This document shows positions 49,230-59,139 of a stretch of 64,000 nt of DNA, one piece after another. This DNA is from Candidatus Manganitrophus sp. (lineage in GTDB: Bacteria; Nitrospirota; Nitrospiria; SBBL01; Manganitrophaceae), in contig CP114561.1 of assembly GCA_028865235.1 (NCBI GenBank), positions 826,001-890,000 of the forward strand, given 5' to 3'. The position numbers were made by a program, and so were the translations under genes. Under the pieces are notes generated by a model, which was given only the letters and a program-made list of their open reading frames with translations, had not been told where the DNA came from and did not search any database. Each line of letters starts with the position of its first letter. Within the stretch, counting starts at the first letter, position 1.

Positions 49230-50605
49230 CTATCCCTTCCTGAACGACCGGTACCAGTACACATAGAGGAACGAAAATGAGAAAAGGTAGACACAACTGG
49301 TCGAGAGGGCAATCCCGGCCACCCCCATCTTTTTCATAAACAGATAATTCAAAACAACGTTCACCGTCATATTGATCGCGGAGGCCCAGAGCAGGACATG
49401 ATTCGCGCGAAGCGAGGAGATCAATCGCACCGCCAACGTCCCGGCGATGTAAAAAGGAATCTGAAGCGCATAACAAGCCTGGACCTGGGAAACCACAGCG
49501 GTATCCTGGGCCGTAAAAGAACCCTTTTGAAACAAAAACCCTCACCACCGGCTCAGAAAAGGCGAACAATAATCCGGCGATCGGCAGGGAAATCATGAAA
49601 ATGAGCCGAAGATAACCATGAAAAGTCGACTGCACCCCGGCCCAATCTTCACGAGCAACCTGTTGAGAGAAATAAGGTATCACGGCCGTTCCCAGAGCGG
49701 TCGCGGCCAAACCGATCAAAACGCCGGTCACGCGGTTTCCGTAATTTAAAGACGCCACACTCCCCGGGTTCAATATCGCCGCCATCGCCTGATCGACAAA
49801 GGTGGTGCTGCTCATCAGCAGGGCTCCCGCCACCATCGGGAAAAACTGACGAATCACCTGCATCGTCGCGGGATTAAGACCGTCCCAACGCGGCACAAGA
49901 GGATGCCCTCGGCGCTTAAGGCCCCAAAGGAGAAATCCCCATTCCAAGGCAAATCCGATCACCGTTCCAACGGCAAGCGCATAAATCCCCCACGCTTTTC
50001 CGGCCCACAGAAGCACGATCACCGTCACCGCGTAGGTAACCAGCGGAGAGACCGCCACCATCGCAAAATGCTCCCCCGCGTTCAAGACCGCCCCTCCGAT
50101 TTTTGCCAATCCACTTAAAAGGAGAACGGGGATCAAGATAAAGAAAAGAGATTGTGTCAGCGCCAACTTATCCGGGTGAAACCCGGTACCGAGAAGAGGA
50201 AGAACGATCGGGGCCAGCACCACAAGCAGGACCGACAAGAAGATCAATAAGAGAGCGCTCCCGATGAAGATATTTGAGAAAAGCCGCTGTGCCGCCTCCC
50301 ACCCCCTCCCGTTCCCGCACCTGAATATAGGTGGGAATAAGGGCTGCGTTGAAGGAACCGGCGACGATATTCATGATAGATGAGGGGAGAAGGAATGCGA
50401 TCAGAAAAGCATCCATTGCATCTCCGGTTCCAAATCGATGCGCAACGACCAGTTCCTTTACGATCGCGGCCAGATGCGCCAGACCGGTGAAAGCCCCGGC
50501 GGTCGCCGTTGCGAGGAAGATACGGCGATTGATCGATTGTTGGCACCAAATTGTAAACCGATGTAGCTGAATTCGGATGGCTTCGTTCATCTCTTTATCG
50601 ATCAC
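49230..50605 (-). CDS. MurJ/MVF-type lipid-linked oligosaccharide flippase, two frameshifts
   Basis: About 458 codons with some 12-14 transmembrane helices. N-terminal: AGAFTGLAHLAAIVKELVVA and FLLPSSIMNIVAGSFNAALI. An indel near 50287 precedes ALLLIFLSVLLVVLAPIVLP and the middle helices with PMVAGALLMSSTTFVDQAMA. A second near 49535 precedes LFQKGSFTAQDTAVVSQVQA and the last helices, ending YVYWYRSFRKG. The QKGSF text is typical of the MurJ superfamily. In this cluster it may flip the glycan carrier rather than lipid II (inference). ATGs at 50605 and 50590 are possible starts. Confidence 0.85.
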
Positions 50606-51804
50606 CGACTATTCGGAACGACAGAAGTTCCTTCAACCGACGGAGGTGAGCCCACATCCGCTCGGTCCTTGCTAAGACCCAACACTTCCTGATGGAGGAG
50701 CACCACCGCATGATCCCAATCAAAAAGAAAAGGTTTCGCCGATTGTTCCGAGAGAATACGGACCTCCTCATGATAACCGCCATCGGTCGAAATTCTGGAA
50801 ATTTTTTTCGCAAGCCCCTCCGGATCATCCGGGTCAAAGAGGAGGCCCTCGGAACAAAGGATCTCCCTGTTCGGGGGAATGCGGCTTCCGAGGCAGGGAA
50901 CCCCGTGCGCCAGCGCCTCCAGCAGAGCGTTCGAGCATCCCTCATACTTTGAGGGGAAAACGAATAGATCGGCCGCAGATAGATAATCGGAAGCAGGATC
51001 CTGCCAGCCGGTAAAGATCACGCTCGTCGGCCCTGTCGTCTGGGAAGCGATTCTTTCCAATTTCAACCTTTCCGGTCCTTCCCCGACGATCAGGATCGTT
51101 ACCGGCCTCTTCAGCGTTCCGCCTGCTCGAATTAAAACTTCAATGTTTTTTTCAGGATTAAGAACCGCCAATGTCATAACAATAAAGTCGCCACTCCCCA
51201 ACCCCAGCCGCCGGCGACACGCTTCCCGGGTGAAGGCGTCCGTTGGCGCGTACGTGATGTGATTCTTTAGGACACCGATTTTTTTTGAGTGGATTCGATA
51301 ACGCGTTGAAAGGGTCTCCCTCAGAAAATCACTCACCGTTATCACGCGGTCCGATCGTTTAAATCCGATGCCAACCAAAATGTCTTCGAAAAACATCAAC
51401 AGCGGAGAACGGCGTTGGAGCCGGTTGATTTCACGAACATCGGATCGGGCAAAAGTAATGATCGGCGTCCTCCCTAATTTTAACGGAAAAGCCAAAAAAC
51501 TGTAGAGGCCACCAAAGACGGAGACGATGTCGATCTTGGACCGAAGACCGATCAACAGAGAATAAAAGGGAACGGTCAATATAAAATAAAACCAAAAAAG
51601 GAGCCCTTCTCTTTTAGAAAAGGGGACCGATAAGATATGGGGAACGATCCGAGGGTGTGAAATAGGATAAGGTTCGACGGCAATATAATGGACCTCTCCA
51701 CCTGCATCCGCGAGGGCCTTCAACATCATATAGAATCTTTTGCAGAATCCCCCCGGCTTGTGCTTGTAATAGATTGATAAAATCTTCTTCCCCCGGAGAT
51801 TCAC
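50602..51804 (-). CDS. GT4-type glycosyltransferase
   Basis: About 400 aa, frame intact. The start taken is GTG 51804, with GGGAGGGG upstream and overlapping the asnB stop; a TTG at 51816 is also in frame. N-terminal domain: KILSIYYKHKPGGFCKRFYM and FGGLYSFLAFPLKL. C-terminal domain: VMTLAVLNPEKNIEVLIRAG, LIVGEGPERLKLERIA and LFVFPSKYEGCSNALLEALA with the E-x7-E motif. It overlaps the flippase start by four bases. Confidence 0.9.
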   Translation of the reverse strand: MNLRGKKILSIYYKHKPGGFCKRFYMMLKALADAGGEVHYIAVEPYPISHPRIVPHILSVPFSKREGLLFWFYFILTVPFYSLLIGLRSKIDIVSVFGGLYSFLAFPLKLGRTPIITFARSDVREINRLQRRSPLLMFFEDILVGIGFKRSDRVITVSDFLRETLSTRYRIHSKKIGVLKNHITYAPTDAFTREACRRRLGLGSGDFIVMTLAVLNPEKNIEVLIRAGGTLKRPVTILIVGEGPERLKLERIASQTTGPTSVIFTGWQDPASDYLSAADLFVFPSKYEGCSNALLEALAHGVPCLGSRIPPNREILCSEGLLFDPDDPEGLAKKISRISTDGGYHEEVRILSEQSAKPFLFDWDHAVVLLHQEVLGLSKDRADVGSPPSVEGTSVVPNSR

Positions 51805-53665
51805 CTCCCCTCCCAAAGGCGAAAGGCTAGTAGCAGCCAGAGTTTTTGACTGTGATCGCGGAATCCGGCCTGATGCTCCCGATTGAGTTGTTCAATATAA
51901 GAGACGTTCAGCAACCCCCGCCGGTCCGGCTTAAGCAAGAGATCATGAATAAATCTTCTGAGCTCTTTTTTAAACCAGCCCCCAAAGGGACCATGAATCC
52001 ATGCTTCTTTCGATTCATTAGATGGGCCGGCACTAGATTCCCGAATGCCTTTCTTAAGATGTATTTCGTCGTCAGATTTTTCAGCTTCAGCCCGATCGGC
52101 ATTTTAAGAACCGTTTCAATGACCTTCTGGTCTAAAAACGGAGAGCGCACCTCTAAACCGTGCGCCATGCTCATCCGATCTACCTTCACTAAGATGTCAT
52201 CCGGTAGGTAGGTGTTAAAATCGACCCACATCATTTGGGAGATCTCGTCCAAATTCGAAAATCGATCCGCCCATGCCTGAACCTGACTTTTCTGCGAGAG
52301 CTTCAACCCAGCCTTTAGGGGACCTTGATACAGGTGGTTCAACTCTTCTTCAGAAAAGGTCGTCGGGAGGAGTTCATGCCGATTTCCTTCGATCCGTCTG
52401 GAGAGACCGGTTAGCAAATGAAGCTGCCGAATAAAACTGTCGCCGTAATATTCGGTCGACTCGGACAACAAGGCAAGGGAGGGTTCGATTCCCTTTTCCC
52501 GGAACCACCTTGGAAGGAGCCAATAATATTTCAACAGTCTTCTTCCAACATATCGTCGATAACCGGCAAAAAGCTCATCACTCCCGTCGCCTGAAAGCGC
52601 CACGGTGACGGAACGCCGGGTCATCTCGGAAAGCTTGTAAACCGCAATCGCGGAGGAATCTCCAAAGGGTTGGTCAAACTGGGAGAGAACCTTCGGCAAG
52701 AGCTCTTCAATTTGATAGTGAAGCCGATGATCCTGATGTTCCGTCTGAAAAAACTGAGCAGCCTGATTTGCAAAAGGGGTTTCATCGAAGCTTTCCTCTT
52801 CAAACCCGACCGAGAAGGTCTTGATCTTCCCTGCTCCTTTCTTTTTCATGAGCCCGACGATGATGGAAGAATCGACCCCTCCGCTCAAGAAAGCGCCCAA
52901 CGGCACATCGCTGATCAACCGGAGCTGAACCGCCTCTTCCAGCACGTGTTGGAGAGAGTCGACGCAATCCGCTTCAGACCGGTTCTGTCGGGAAGGGAGC
53001 GGCATCTCCCAATACCGATTTATTTCCATTCCATTCGGGTCGATGACCATAAAATGAGCGGGTGGGAGAGAAGAGATCTTCTGATAGATCGTCTCGGGTC
53101 CGGGGATAAATTGATATTTAAGAAAGAGATCGAGCGCCGCATAGTTGACCTCCCCCCCATCGCCGACGGCCAACAGCGACTTGATCTCCGATCCAAAGAT
53201 CAAACGCTCATTCTCAATGGAATAATAGAGTGGTTTCTTCCCGACAATATCTCGGGCAAGGAAGAGCCTTCTTCGTTTCTGGTCCCAAAGCGCAAAGGCA
53301 AACATCCCCCGGAATCGCCGGACGCAATCAACACCCTCTTTTTCATAGAGGTGGACGATGACTTCCGTGTCGCTGTTTGTGGAAAACAGATGCCCCGCCT
53401 TTTCCAGTTCCTCTCTGATTTCTTTAAAGTTGTAGATCTCTCCATTGAAGACGACGGCGATCGTCTTGTCTTCGTTGAAAATCGGCTGCTTTCCCCCCTC
53501 GACGTCGATCACTGCCAGGCGTGTCTGTCCCAGGCCGATCGGGCCGTTCAGATAATGTCCGGTCCCGTCGGGACCGCGATGCTTCAGCCGATCGGTCATG
53601 GCGGTCAGACGGGCCGAGTCAACCCGGCTTCCGTTTAGATTGAAGATTCCTGCGATGCCGCACAT
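51801..53665 (-). CDS. asnB: asparagine synthase (glutamine-hydrolysing), second copy, frameshift near the 3' end
   Basis: About 621 codons. It starts MCGIAGIFNLNGSRVDSARL with Cys2, then LKHRGPDGTGHY, FNGEIYNFKEIRE, FLSGGVDSSIIVGLM and ALSGDGSDELFAGYRRYVGR. A C-run indel near 51980 breaks the frame after HGFMVPLG; beyond it come WFKKELRRFIHDLLLKPDRR and LLNVSYIEQLNREHQAGFRD, ending RLWEGR at 51801. It is clearly diverged from the copy at 44429, so the two are paralogues with possibly different acceptors. Confidence 0.92.
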
Positions 53666-54831
53666 AATTCTTGATAAACCTCTTTATACCGCAGAGCCAC
53701 CGGATCCCATCCGAGTCCCATTTCTGAGATGATCCGACGCCCCGTTTCGCCCATTCGGCGGCGAAGGTCTCTGTTTCGAGTCATCTCCAAAAGCTTCTGA
53801 GCAAGATCGTTTATATCGCCCGGTTTTACCAGAAGGCCGGTGACCCGATCGTTCACGATCTCACAAATTCCGGGAAGGCTTGATGCGACCACCGGCAGAG
53901 CGGAAGCCATCGCTTCCAAAATCACATTGGGCGTTCCTTCCGAGAGACTCGGAAGGACCAAACAGTCGGATTGACTCATCCAAGAAGCGATCTGATCGGG
54001 CGGCTGCCCCCCGACAAAGTCGACAAAGGCCTCGATCCCCTTCTCCCTGATCCGCTGTTCCATGAATGTCCGCTCGGCGCCTTCCCCCACCAGCGTCAGG
54101 CGGACCTCTTTCTCTTCTTTGAGAACCAAAACTATGGCCTCAATTAAATGCTGAATCCCCTTGGCCGAAACGATATTCCCTACAAAGAGAAAACGGCAAG
54201 TGAACGATGAAGCATCTCTTCTCTTTCTCTCATTCAGTTCAACACCATTTCGAATACAAATCACCCGTTCCTCTGGAATCCCTTCCGCCGTCACCCAATC
54301 ACGAAGATTTTCATTCACTGTGGTCACCCGTGCGGCCCGTCTTAAAATCCACCCCGAAACGAAACCGGATAATCCGCGTTTTTGCGCCCGAACGACATCG
54401 CTCCCCCGGAGCGTCACGACAAAGGGGATCCCTCGCAGCAGTCCGACCCCCCAAGCAATGAGACCGGAATAGATCCAATGAGCATGGATTAGATTCGCCT
54501 TCCTGGACACGCGATACGCCTTAAGAAAAAAAGACAGCAGGAAAAAAGGGACCATCACGAGTAACCACGGGCTTTGCTTCAGATTCGCTGGGATCCCGCC
54601 GGGACCATAAGCCAATTTTTGCCATCGCTTCGGGAAGAAATAAGAGAATCGATGAACGGGACACTCACCCAAGAGTTGAAAGGAATCGCTTTTTTGATCC
54701 GCAGGGGCAACAACATCGATATCGACTCCGGATGAAACAAGTGCGCGAGAGAGCCGGAAGATAAAAATCCCGGAATAATCTTCCAAAGACCGTGGAAACG
54801 AGGTCGTAATCATACAGATTTTCATTTTCAT
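53635..54831 (-). CDS. GT4-type glycosyltransferase
   Basis: 398 aa, frame intact. MKMKICMITTSFPRSLEDYS has the usual start of exopolysaccharide GT4 enzymes. Next are IHAHWIYSGLIAWGVGLLRG and FVVTLRGSDVVRAQKRG. The donor domain has FLFVGNIVSAKGIQHLIEAI, LTLVGEGAERTFMEQRI and CLVLPSLSEGTPNVILEAMA (E-x7-E). It overlaps the asnB start by 31 bases. Confidence 0.91.
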   Translation of the reverse strand: MKMKICMITTSFPRSLEDYSGIFIFRLSRALVSSGVDIDVVAPADQKSDSFQLLGECPVHRFSYFFPKRWQKLAYGPGGIPANLKQSPWLLVMVPFFLLSFFLKAYRVSRKANLIHAHWIYSGLIAWGVGLLRGIPFVVTLRGSDVVRAQKRGLSGFVSGWILRRAARVTTVNENLRDWVTAEGIPEERVICIRNGVELNERKRRDASSFTCRFLFVGNIVSAKGIQHLIEAIVLVLKEEKEVRLTLVGEGAERTFMEQRIREKGIEAFVDFVGGQPPDQIASWMSQSDCLVLPSLSEGTPNVILEAMASALPVVASSLPGICEIVNDRVTGLLVKPGDINDLAQKLLEMTRNRDLRRRMGETGRRIISEMGLGWDPVALRYKEVYQELCAASQESSI

Positions 54832-55028
54832 CTCCGCCGTTGGATCTATAGGAGACTCCGAGCCCCAGCATGGAGATCACTGGCGGATGGCAGTCGGTGC
54901 CATCCAGATCTATGTTTCAGCGGTGCTGTCCTTGGATATTGATTACTGTAGGAAGTCCAGGAATTGGTCTATTTTCCAAAGAGGCCAATCGGACCCTTTC
55001 CGTTGGAGTCCTCCACTGGAAAGCGGCT

Positions 55029-55979
55029 CTACTTCAAATGTTTGTTATATTCCATATCAAACCACATTGCGAAAAAGAGCGACTGGAAACCGGAAATAAT
55101 GAGAAAGGCGGCGAACAGAGCGCTGACGGGCGTAACGTGATATCCCATCAATCGCAACACAAAGAGATAGGCCCCCAGCAGCAAGCCTGGAGGGGTCAGG
55201 GAAATTCCGAGAAAATAGAAGAAGACAAGCGGATGAAAATCCCGAATAATGTATTTCTGCAACATTCTATTCAAAAACCCTTTTAGAAGCAGCCAGCTGA
55301 TCTTTGGAACCACTTTCCCGAGACGGATCCCCGACTTCTCACCGATATTGTAAATCGGCCGGACCGATACATCCTTGACTCTAAAATTATTTATATTTAA
55401 TTTAATCAGCAAATCATTCGGCATCCCATATCGTTTATAAATCGCATCGAGATTCAAAGAACGAATCGCAATCAGTGAAATGGCCGTATACCCTGATTGA
55501 GAGTCGGCAACATGCCAATAACCGGAGGCGATCTTGGTTAGAAGGGACAGCACAGAGTTCCCGAGATAACGATAATGCGGAATCATCTCCCATGATTCCC
55601 CACGGAAGAGTCGGTTTCCCTTTGAATAATCCGCTTCTCCACGAACGATCGGGGAAACAATCCGCTCCAGATCGGCCGGATGCATCTGAGCGTCGCCTGC
55701 CATCACTGCCACCACATCGATCTTCTCATCCATCGCCTTCTTATAGCCGGTTACGATGGCCCCTCCCACACCCTGATTTTCGAAATGCCGGATAAGAACA
55801 AACCGCTCCGGCCACTTCTCCTCATAACCTTTGACAATCTGCGACGTCCGATCCCCGCTCAGGTCATCGACGACAAATACCCGATCAACAAAGGCAGGCA
55901 TCGTATCGAGAACCTGTCCGATTAACCTCTCTTCGTTATGAGCAGGAACCACCACACCGATACGTTTGTTTTCGATCAC
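55029..55979 (-). CDS. GT2-type membrane glycosyltransferase (dolichol-phosphate-mannose synthase-like)
   Basis: 316 aa, frame intact. The GT-A domain has IGVVVPAHNEERLIGQVLDT, VFVVDDLSGDRTSQI and the metal-binding region VVAVMAGDAQMHPADLERIV, plus ADYSKGNRLF. Two C-terminal transmembrane helices follow (PLVFFYFLGISLTPPGLLLG, VSALFAAFLIISGFQSLFFA). Enzymes of this type load a sugar onto a polyprenyl phosphate; here it could feed the large membrane protein next to it (inference). A 197-base spacer separates it from the next gene. Confidence 0.9.
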   Translation of the reverse strand: MIENKRIGVVVPAHNEERLIGQVLDTMPAFVDRVFVVDDLSGDRTSQIVKGYEEKWPERFVLIRHFENQGVGGAIVTGYKKAMDEKIDVVAVMAGDAQMHPADLERIVSPIVRGEADYSKGNRLFRGESWEMIPHYRYLGNSVLSLLTKIASGYWHVADSQSGYTAISLIAIRSLNLDAIYKRYGMPNDLLIKLNINNFRVKDVSVRPIYNIGEKSGIRLGKVVPKISWLLLKGFLNRMLQKYIIRDFHPLVFFYFLGISLTPPGLLLGAYLFVLRLMGYHVTPVSALFAAFLIISGFQSLFFAMWFDMEYNKHLK

Positions 55980-56072
55980 CTTATTGCTTCCCTCTTCACG
56001 TTCAAACCGACTGTAATTTTATCACTTTTTTCTATTTTCCGAACCTTCGTAGAGATGAAACCGATCCGAATT

Positions 56073-58210
56073 TCATAGTTTCTCCGCAAGCAACCGATCG
56101 ACCTCTATTTTTGTCTCTTCATCATTCGGATTAATTTTTAAAATCCTCTGAAAATAATTTAACGCCTGCGCGCTCTCCCCCTTTTCAGTGCTGATTTTTC
56201 CCAAACTGGATAAAGACCGAATATGATTAGGGCTAAAAGAGAGAACTTTTTTGAAATAGGTCTCTGCCTTTTCCGACTGATCCTTGGAGAGATAGATCTC
56301 GGCAAGATTCAAATACGGCTGAAAGCTATTCGGGTTCGCCGTAATCGATCGAATCAAAAACTCCTCGGCAACCTGATCGTTTTTCAGATAGGCATAGGTG
56401 ATCCCCAAAAGATTCAGATATTCTCCTTGATTGGGCAGAACAGCGTCCGCCAACTTAAAGTGGCCGAGGGCAACTTCATAAAGATGCTTTTCCAGAAAAA
56501 AGGAGCCGGCCCCTGCAATCATTTCGGCGACAATGATTCCCTCCTCCTTGTTATCCGGAGCCTTCTCCAAATCGATTTGTCTGGAAAGATTTGAAAGGTG
56601 GCGCTGAATCACCTCTTGATTGATCTCGGGGGATGTCGGATCGATCCGGAATAGGAGTCCTTCAGGAGCCAAGTACTTCTCCACAAGATAGTTGCGCTCC
56701 CCGGTCGGCTCCCAGTAGATCGGACGACGATAGACATTCTGCGTCAAGAAGGCAGGCCCTAATTCTTCCTGTGATACAACCGGGATAACAATATTGGGAA
56801 ATCTGGACGATTCCAATTTCGTGAAGAAATCAGGTGCCAGAAAACTACTAATACTAAGAACCGTAATATCCGGACGATATCCCTCGGATTGCTGCAAGTA
56901 ATTCAGACCAAACCAGGTGTGTAGGGTAAACACAACGGCGTTCGGCGGAAGATCATAGACGACTCTTTTCATGATCTCTCTCGTCGACCAATAGTTCGCT
57001 TTATCCTTCTGATGAAGAAAATGGTTCGAAAAAAGAAAGAAAAATTGCGCTACGAAAAGAACAGAAAGGGACGTAAGATACACATTCTTAAGGCGATACT
57101 CCGCCAACCGATCCTGAATGCCGATGAAAATCGTCCAGCTCCCGATCCCCATCAATAGATTGACAACCAAAAATGTCGGGATAAAAGCCGAACTCTCCCC
57201 CCAATACCGGATAAAAAAGAGAAAGGGGGGAAAGAAAACGATTGCAAAAATACCGAGCAATGCTTTCTCCCGTCTTGCAAATAAATAGAAGAGACCGATC
57301 AGGCCCAGAATGACCCCGATCCATGAGAAGTGATCAAGACAAAAATTCAAATACAAAGAAAACTGCCTTAACAGAATGCTGTTCTGGGGGATACTTGTAT
57401 GGAAGGAAGCGTCTTTGCGGTCGCTGACATGCCGCATGAGGCTATCGAAGGTCTCAGGGTTCCCCCAATCATAATAGGGATTCTGTACAGAGCGGATCGG
57501 AAGATAGAGGTAGATGGAAAATCCCACCAAGAAAAAGAAAAAAAGAAGCGAATAGGTTTTGACTACATCCATCGAAGCCGGCTTCATCCAGATAAAATAG
57601 ACGGCGAAGAAAAAGAAGGGAAGATAGAGGATCAAAATCGCATGCGCGCCCAAGCTCAAACCGTACAGAAACGATAAAGCGAGAAAGCCTTGAAATAATT
57701 TCATCCTTTTTGAATCCGAAAGGTTTGGTCCGGGAAAAAGGACCTGGATGAAAATCAGAATGAAGAGCGCGGTAAAAAAGTTTTGGAGGGTATAGACTTC
57801 CGGCACATTTGAGTTTTCCCAAAGCGCGTTTGAAAACGAAAACACCAATGCAGTAAAGAATCCAATCCACGAAATCAAACGCGCCGAGCATGGAGGGATG
57901 GAGGACCCTCTTTTCTTGTGATCAGATACCTCAGAAGAAGCTGCATAATAAAATAAATAAGTACCGCAATCCCCGCCCCGAACAAGGAAGAGACCAATGT
58001 AACTTTAAAGGCGATGCTTCCGATGGGGATAAAAGTAAACAGCTTGGCGACAACGGCATAAAGCGGAGACCCGGCCGGATGGGCGATATCGAGTAAAAAT
58101 CCGATCGCCTGAAATTCGGGGGCGTCACGCCAATAGATTGTAGGAAGGGCTGTCCAGAGATATGTGAAGAAAGAGATAAAAAAAATAAAAAGAGGAAGGG
58201 CGTAGGCCAT
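56073..58210 (-). CDS. DUF2723-type membrane protein with C-terminal TPR domain, one frameshift
   Basis: About 712 codons. N-terminal helices and the DUF2723 motif YWRDAPEFQAIGFLLDIAHP with AGSPLYAVVAKLF match membrane proteins related to polyprenyl-phosphate-dependent glycosyltransferases. An extra base near 57878 breaks the frame between PSLHARRL and ISWIGFFTALVFSFSNA. Some 11-12 helices follow, then a soluble domain with WFGLNYLQQSEGYRPDITVL, and four TPR units (LLGITYAYLKNDQVAEEFLI, AEIYLSKDQSEKAETYFKKV). The ATG at 58210 is preferred, since an earlier ATG (58264) lies inside the pilA terminator. Confidence 0.83.
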
Positions 58211-58233
58211 TTTGAGTGGATAAAGAGGTAATG

Positions 58234-58270
58234 AAAAAAAGGGTGGATGGATCATTCGACCCATCCACCC
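58234..58270 (-). terminator. intrinsic terminator of pilA
   Basis: On the minus strand GGGTGGATGG and its exact complement CCATCCACCC, with a ten-base loop, are followed by TTTTTTTC. It starts eight bases after the pilA stop codon. Confidence 0.92.
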
Positions 58271-58278
58271 GATTCTCT

Positions 58279-58695
58279 TTAGGAGGTAAAGCTTCCTGGG
58301 ACAACATCTCTCAAGTTCTTATCTTCACCGATTCTCCATACATCACCCGACACTCGCCCTCGAACACCCGTTGCCGTTGCCGAGAAACCGTTGGTTGTGA
58401 CCGTGCCGGCCACCAGCGCATAGGTATACCGGGTATTTCCGGAAGTGGCGAAACCAATATTATTATTGGCGAGGCAACATGCTGCTCCGACAAACCCGTT
58501 TGTACTTTCTGCCGAATAGGCGACCATGTTGGTATAGATCGACCCCAAATTCGCCTTCGCTTCGGCCTGCTGCGACTTGGCCTGATAATTTAAAAAGTTC
58601 GGGATCGCGATGGCGGCGAGAATACCGACAATCGCAACCACGATCATCAACTCAATGAGCGTGAAGCCCTTCTGATTTTTTACTTGATGAAGCAT
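58279..58695 (-). CDS. pilA: type IV major pilin
   Basis: 138 aa prepilin from ATG 58695, with GAGGAGG upstream. A short basic leader [10 protein letters not shown] is cut by prepilin peptidase before [20 protein letters not shown]; Glu5 of the mature protein is present. The helix continues [20 protein letters not shown], typical of Geobacter/Myxococcus-like pilins. The globular part has adjacent Cys in GAACCLANN and ends [13 protein letters not shown]. It is a single-gene unit with a sigma-54 promoter and its own terminator. Confidence 0.94.
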   Translation of the reverse strand: MLHQVKNQKGFTLIELMIVVAIVGILAAIAIPNFLNYQAKSQQAEAKANLGSIYTNMVAYSAESTNGFVGAACCLANNNIGFATSGNTRYTYALVAGTVTTNGFSATATGVRGRVSGDVWRIGEDKNLRDVVPGSFTS

Positions 58696-58759
58696 CTGTT
58701 TTCCTCCTCTGTTTGAATCGACTTCTTGTATTTCCTTGTCGAACTTCAGGCCGAGGTAG

Positions 58760-58776
58760 TGCAGGTTATATGCCAA
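58760..58776 (-). promoter_or_regulatory. sigma-54 promoter of pilA
   Basis: On the minus strand TTGGCATATAACCTGCA has GG (-24) and GC (-12) separated by ten bases, the sigma-54 spacing. Transcription would start near 58750, giving a leader of about 55 bases. pilA genes in Pseudomonas and Geobacter use sigma-54 with PilR. rpoN itself is at 1-55. Confidence 0.75.
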
Positions 58777-58865
58777 CATTCCCACAAGGAATAAAATTAA
58801 ATTCTCTTTAATTATTAAAGCGTTGTGCTTTCTTATTCACATAAGATCTTTCTGTCCGTCCGAAG

Positions 58866-58906
58866 ATTGTCAGCATTCAATCCTGCATCTGACACTTTTT
58901 GTCAAT
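58866..58906. promoter_or_regulatory. cluster of TGTC/GACA boxes upstream of pilA, possible activator site
   Basis: TTGTCAG, CTGACAC and TTGTCAA occur within about 40 bases, including the inverted pair TGTCAG-N15-CTGACA on the minus strand. They lie 90-130 bases upstream of the sigma-54 promoter, where an enhancer-binding protein would bind; PilR of Pseudomonas recognises TGTC-containing boxes. Inference from position and motif. Confidence 0.4.
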
Positions 58907-59139
58907 CGGCAGAGAGAAAACGAATCCAAGGAAATCCATTCCCCTCTGAAATCAACTAAGTAGAGATGAGAAGAATCAAATTTAATTAAGAAGGCGATAC
59001 CACACGTCTAAATCTACTTCGGTTTCTACTTTCAGTGAATGTGCCTGATCATTTTATCCACATCCGATTGGCGATGACCAGAATCTCAATCATCACAAGA
59101 TGCCCATCGGTTCGATATGTACCCCTCCTATTTCCATAT
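58907..59139. other. AT-rich spacer before pilA, no gene seen
   Basis: Remaining part of the 444-base region between the TPR lipoprotein stop and pilA. No coding frame with a ribosome binding site and no clear terminator for the lipoprotein gene are seen. Confidence 0.5.

Noticed and set aside
38541..58210. Search for transposases, integrases or phage genes around the glycan cluster
   Set aside because: None were recognised; base style is even with the neighbouring lpt and dnaB regions, so no mobile element is called.
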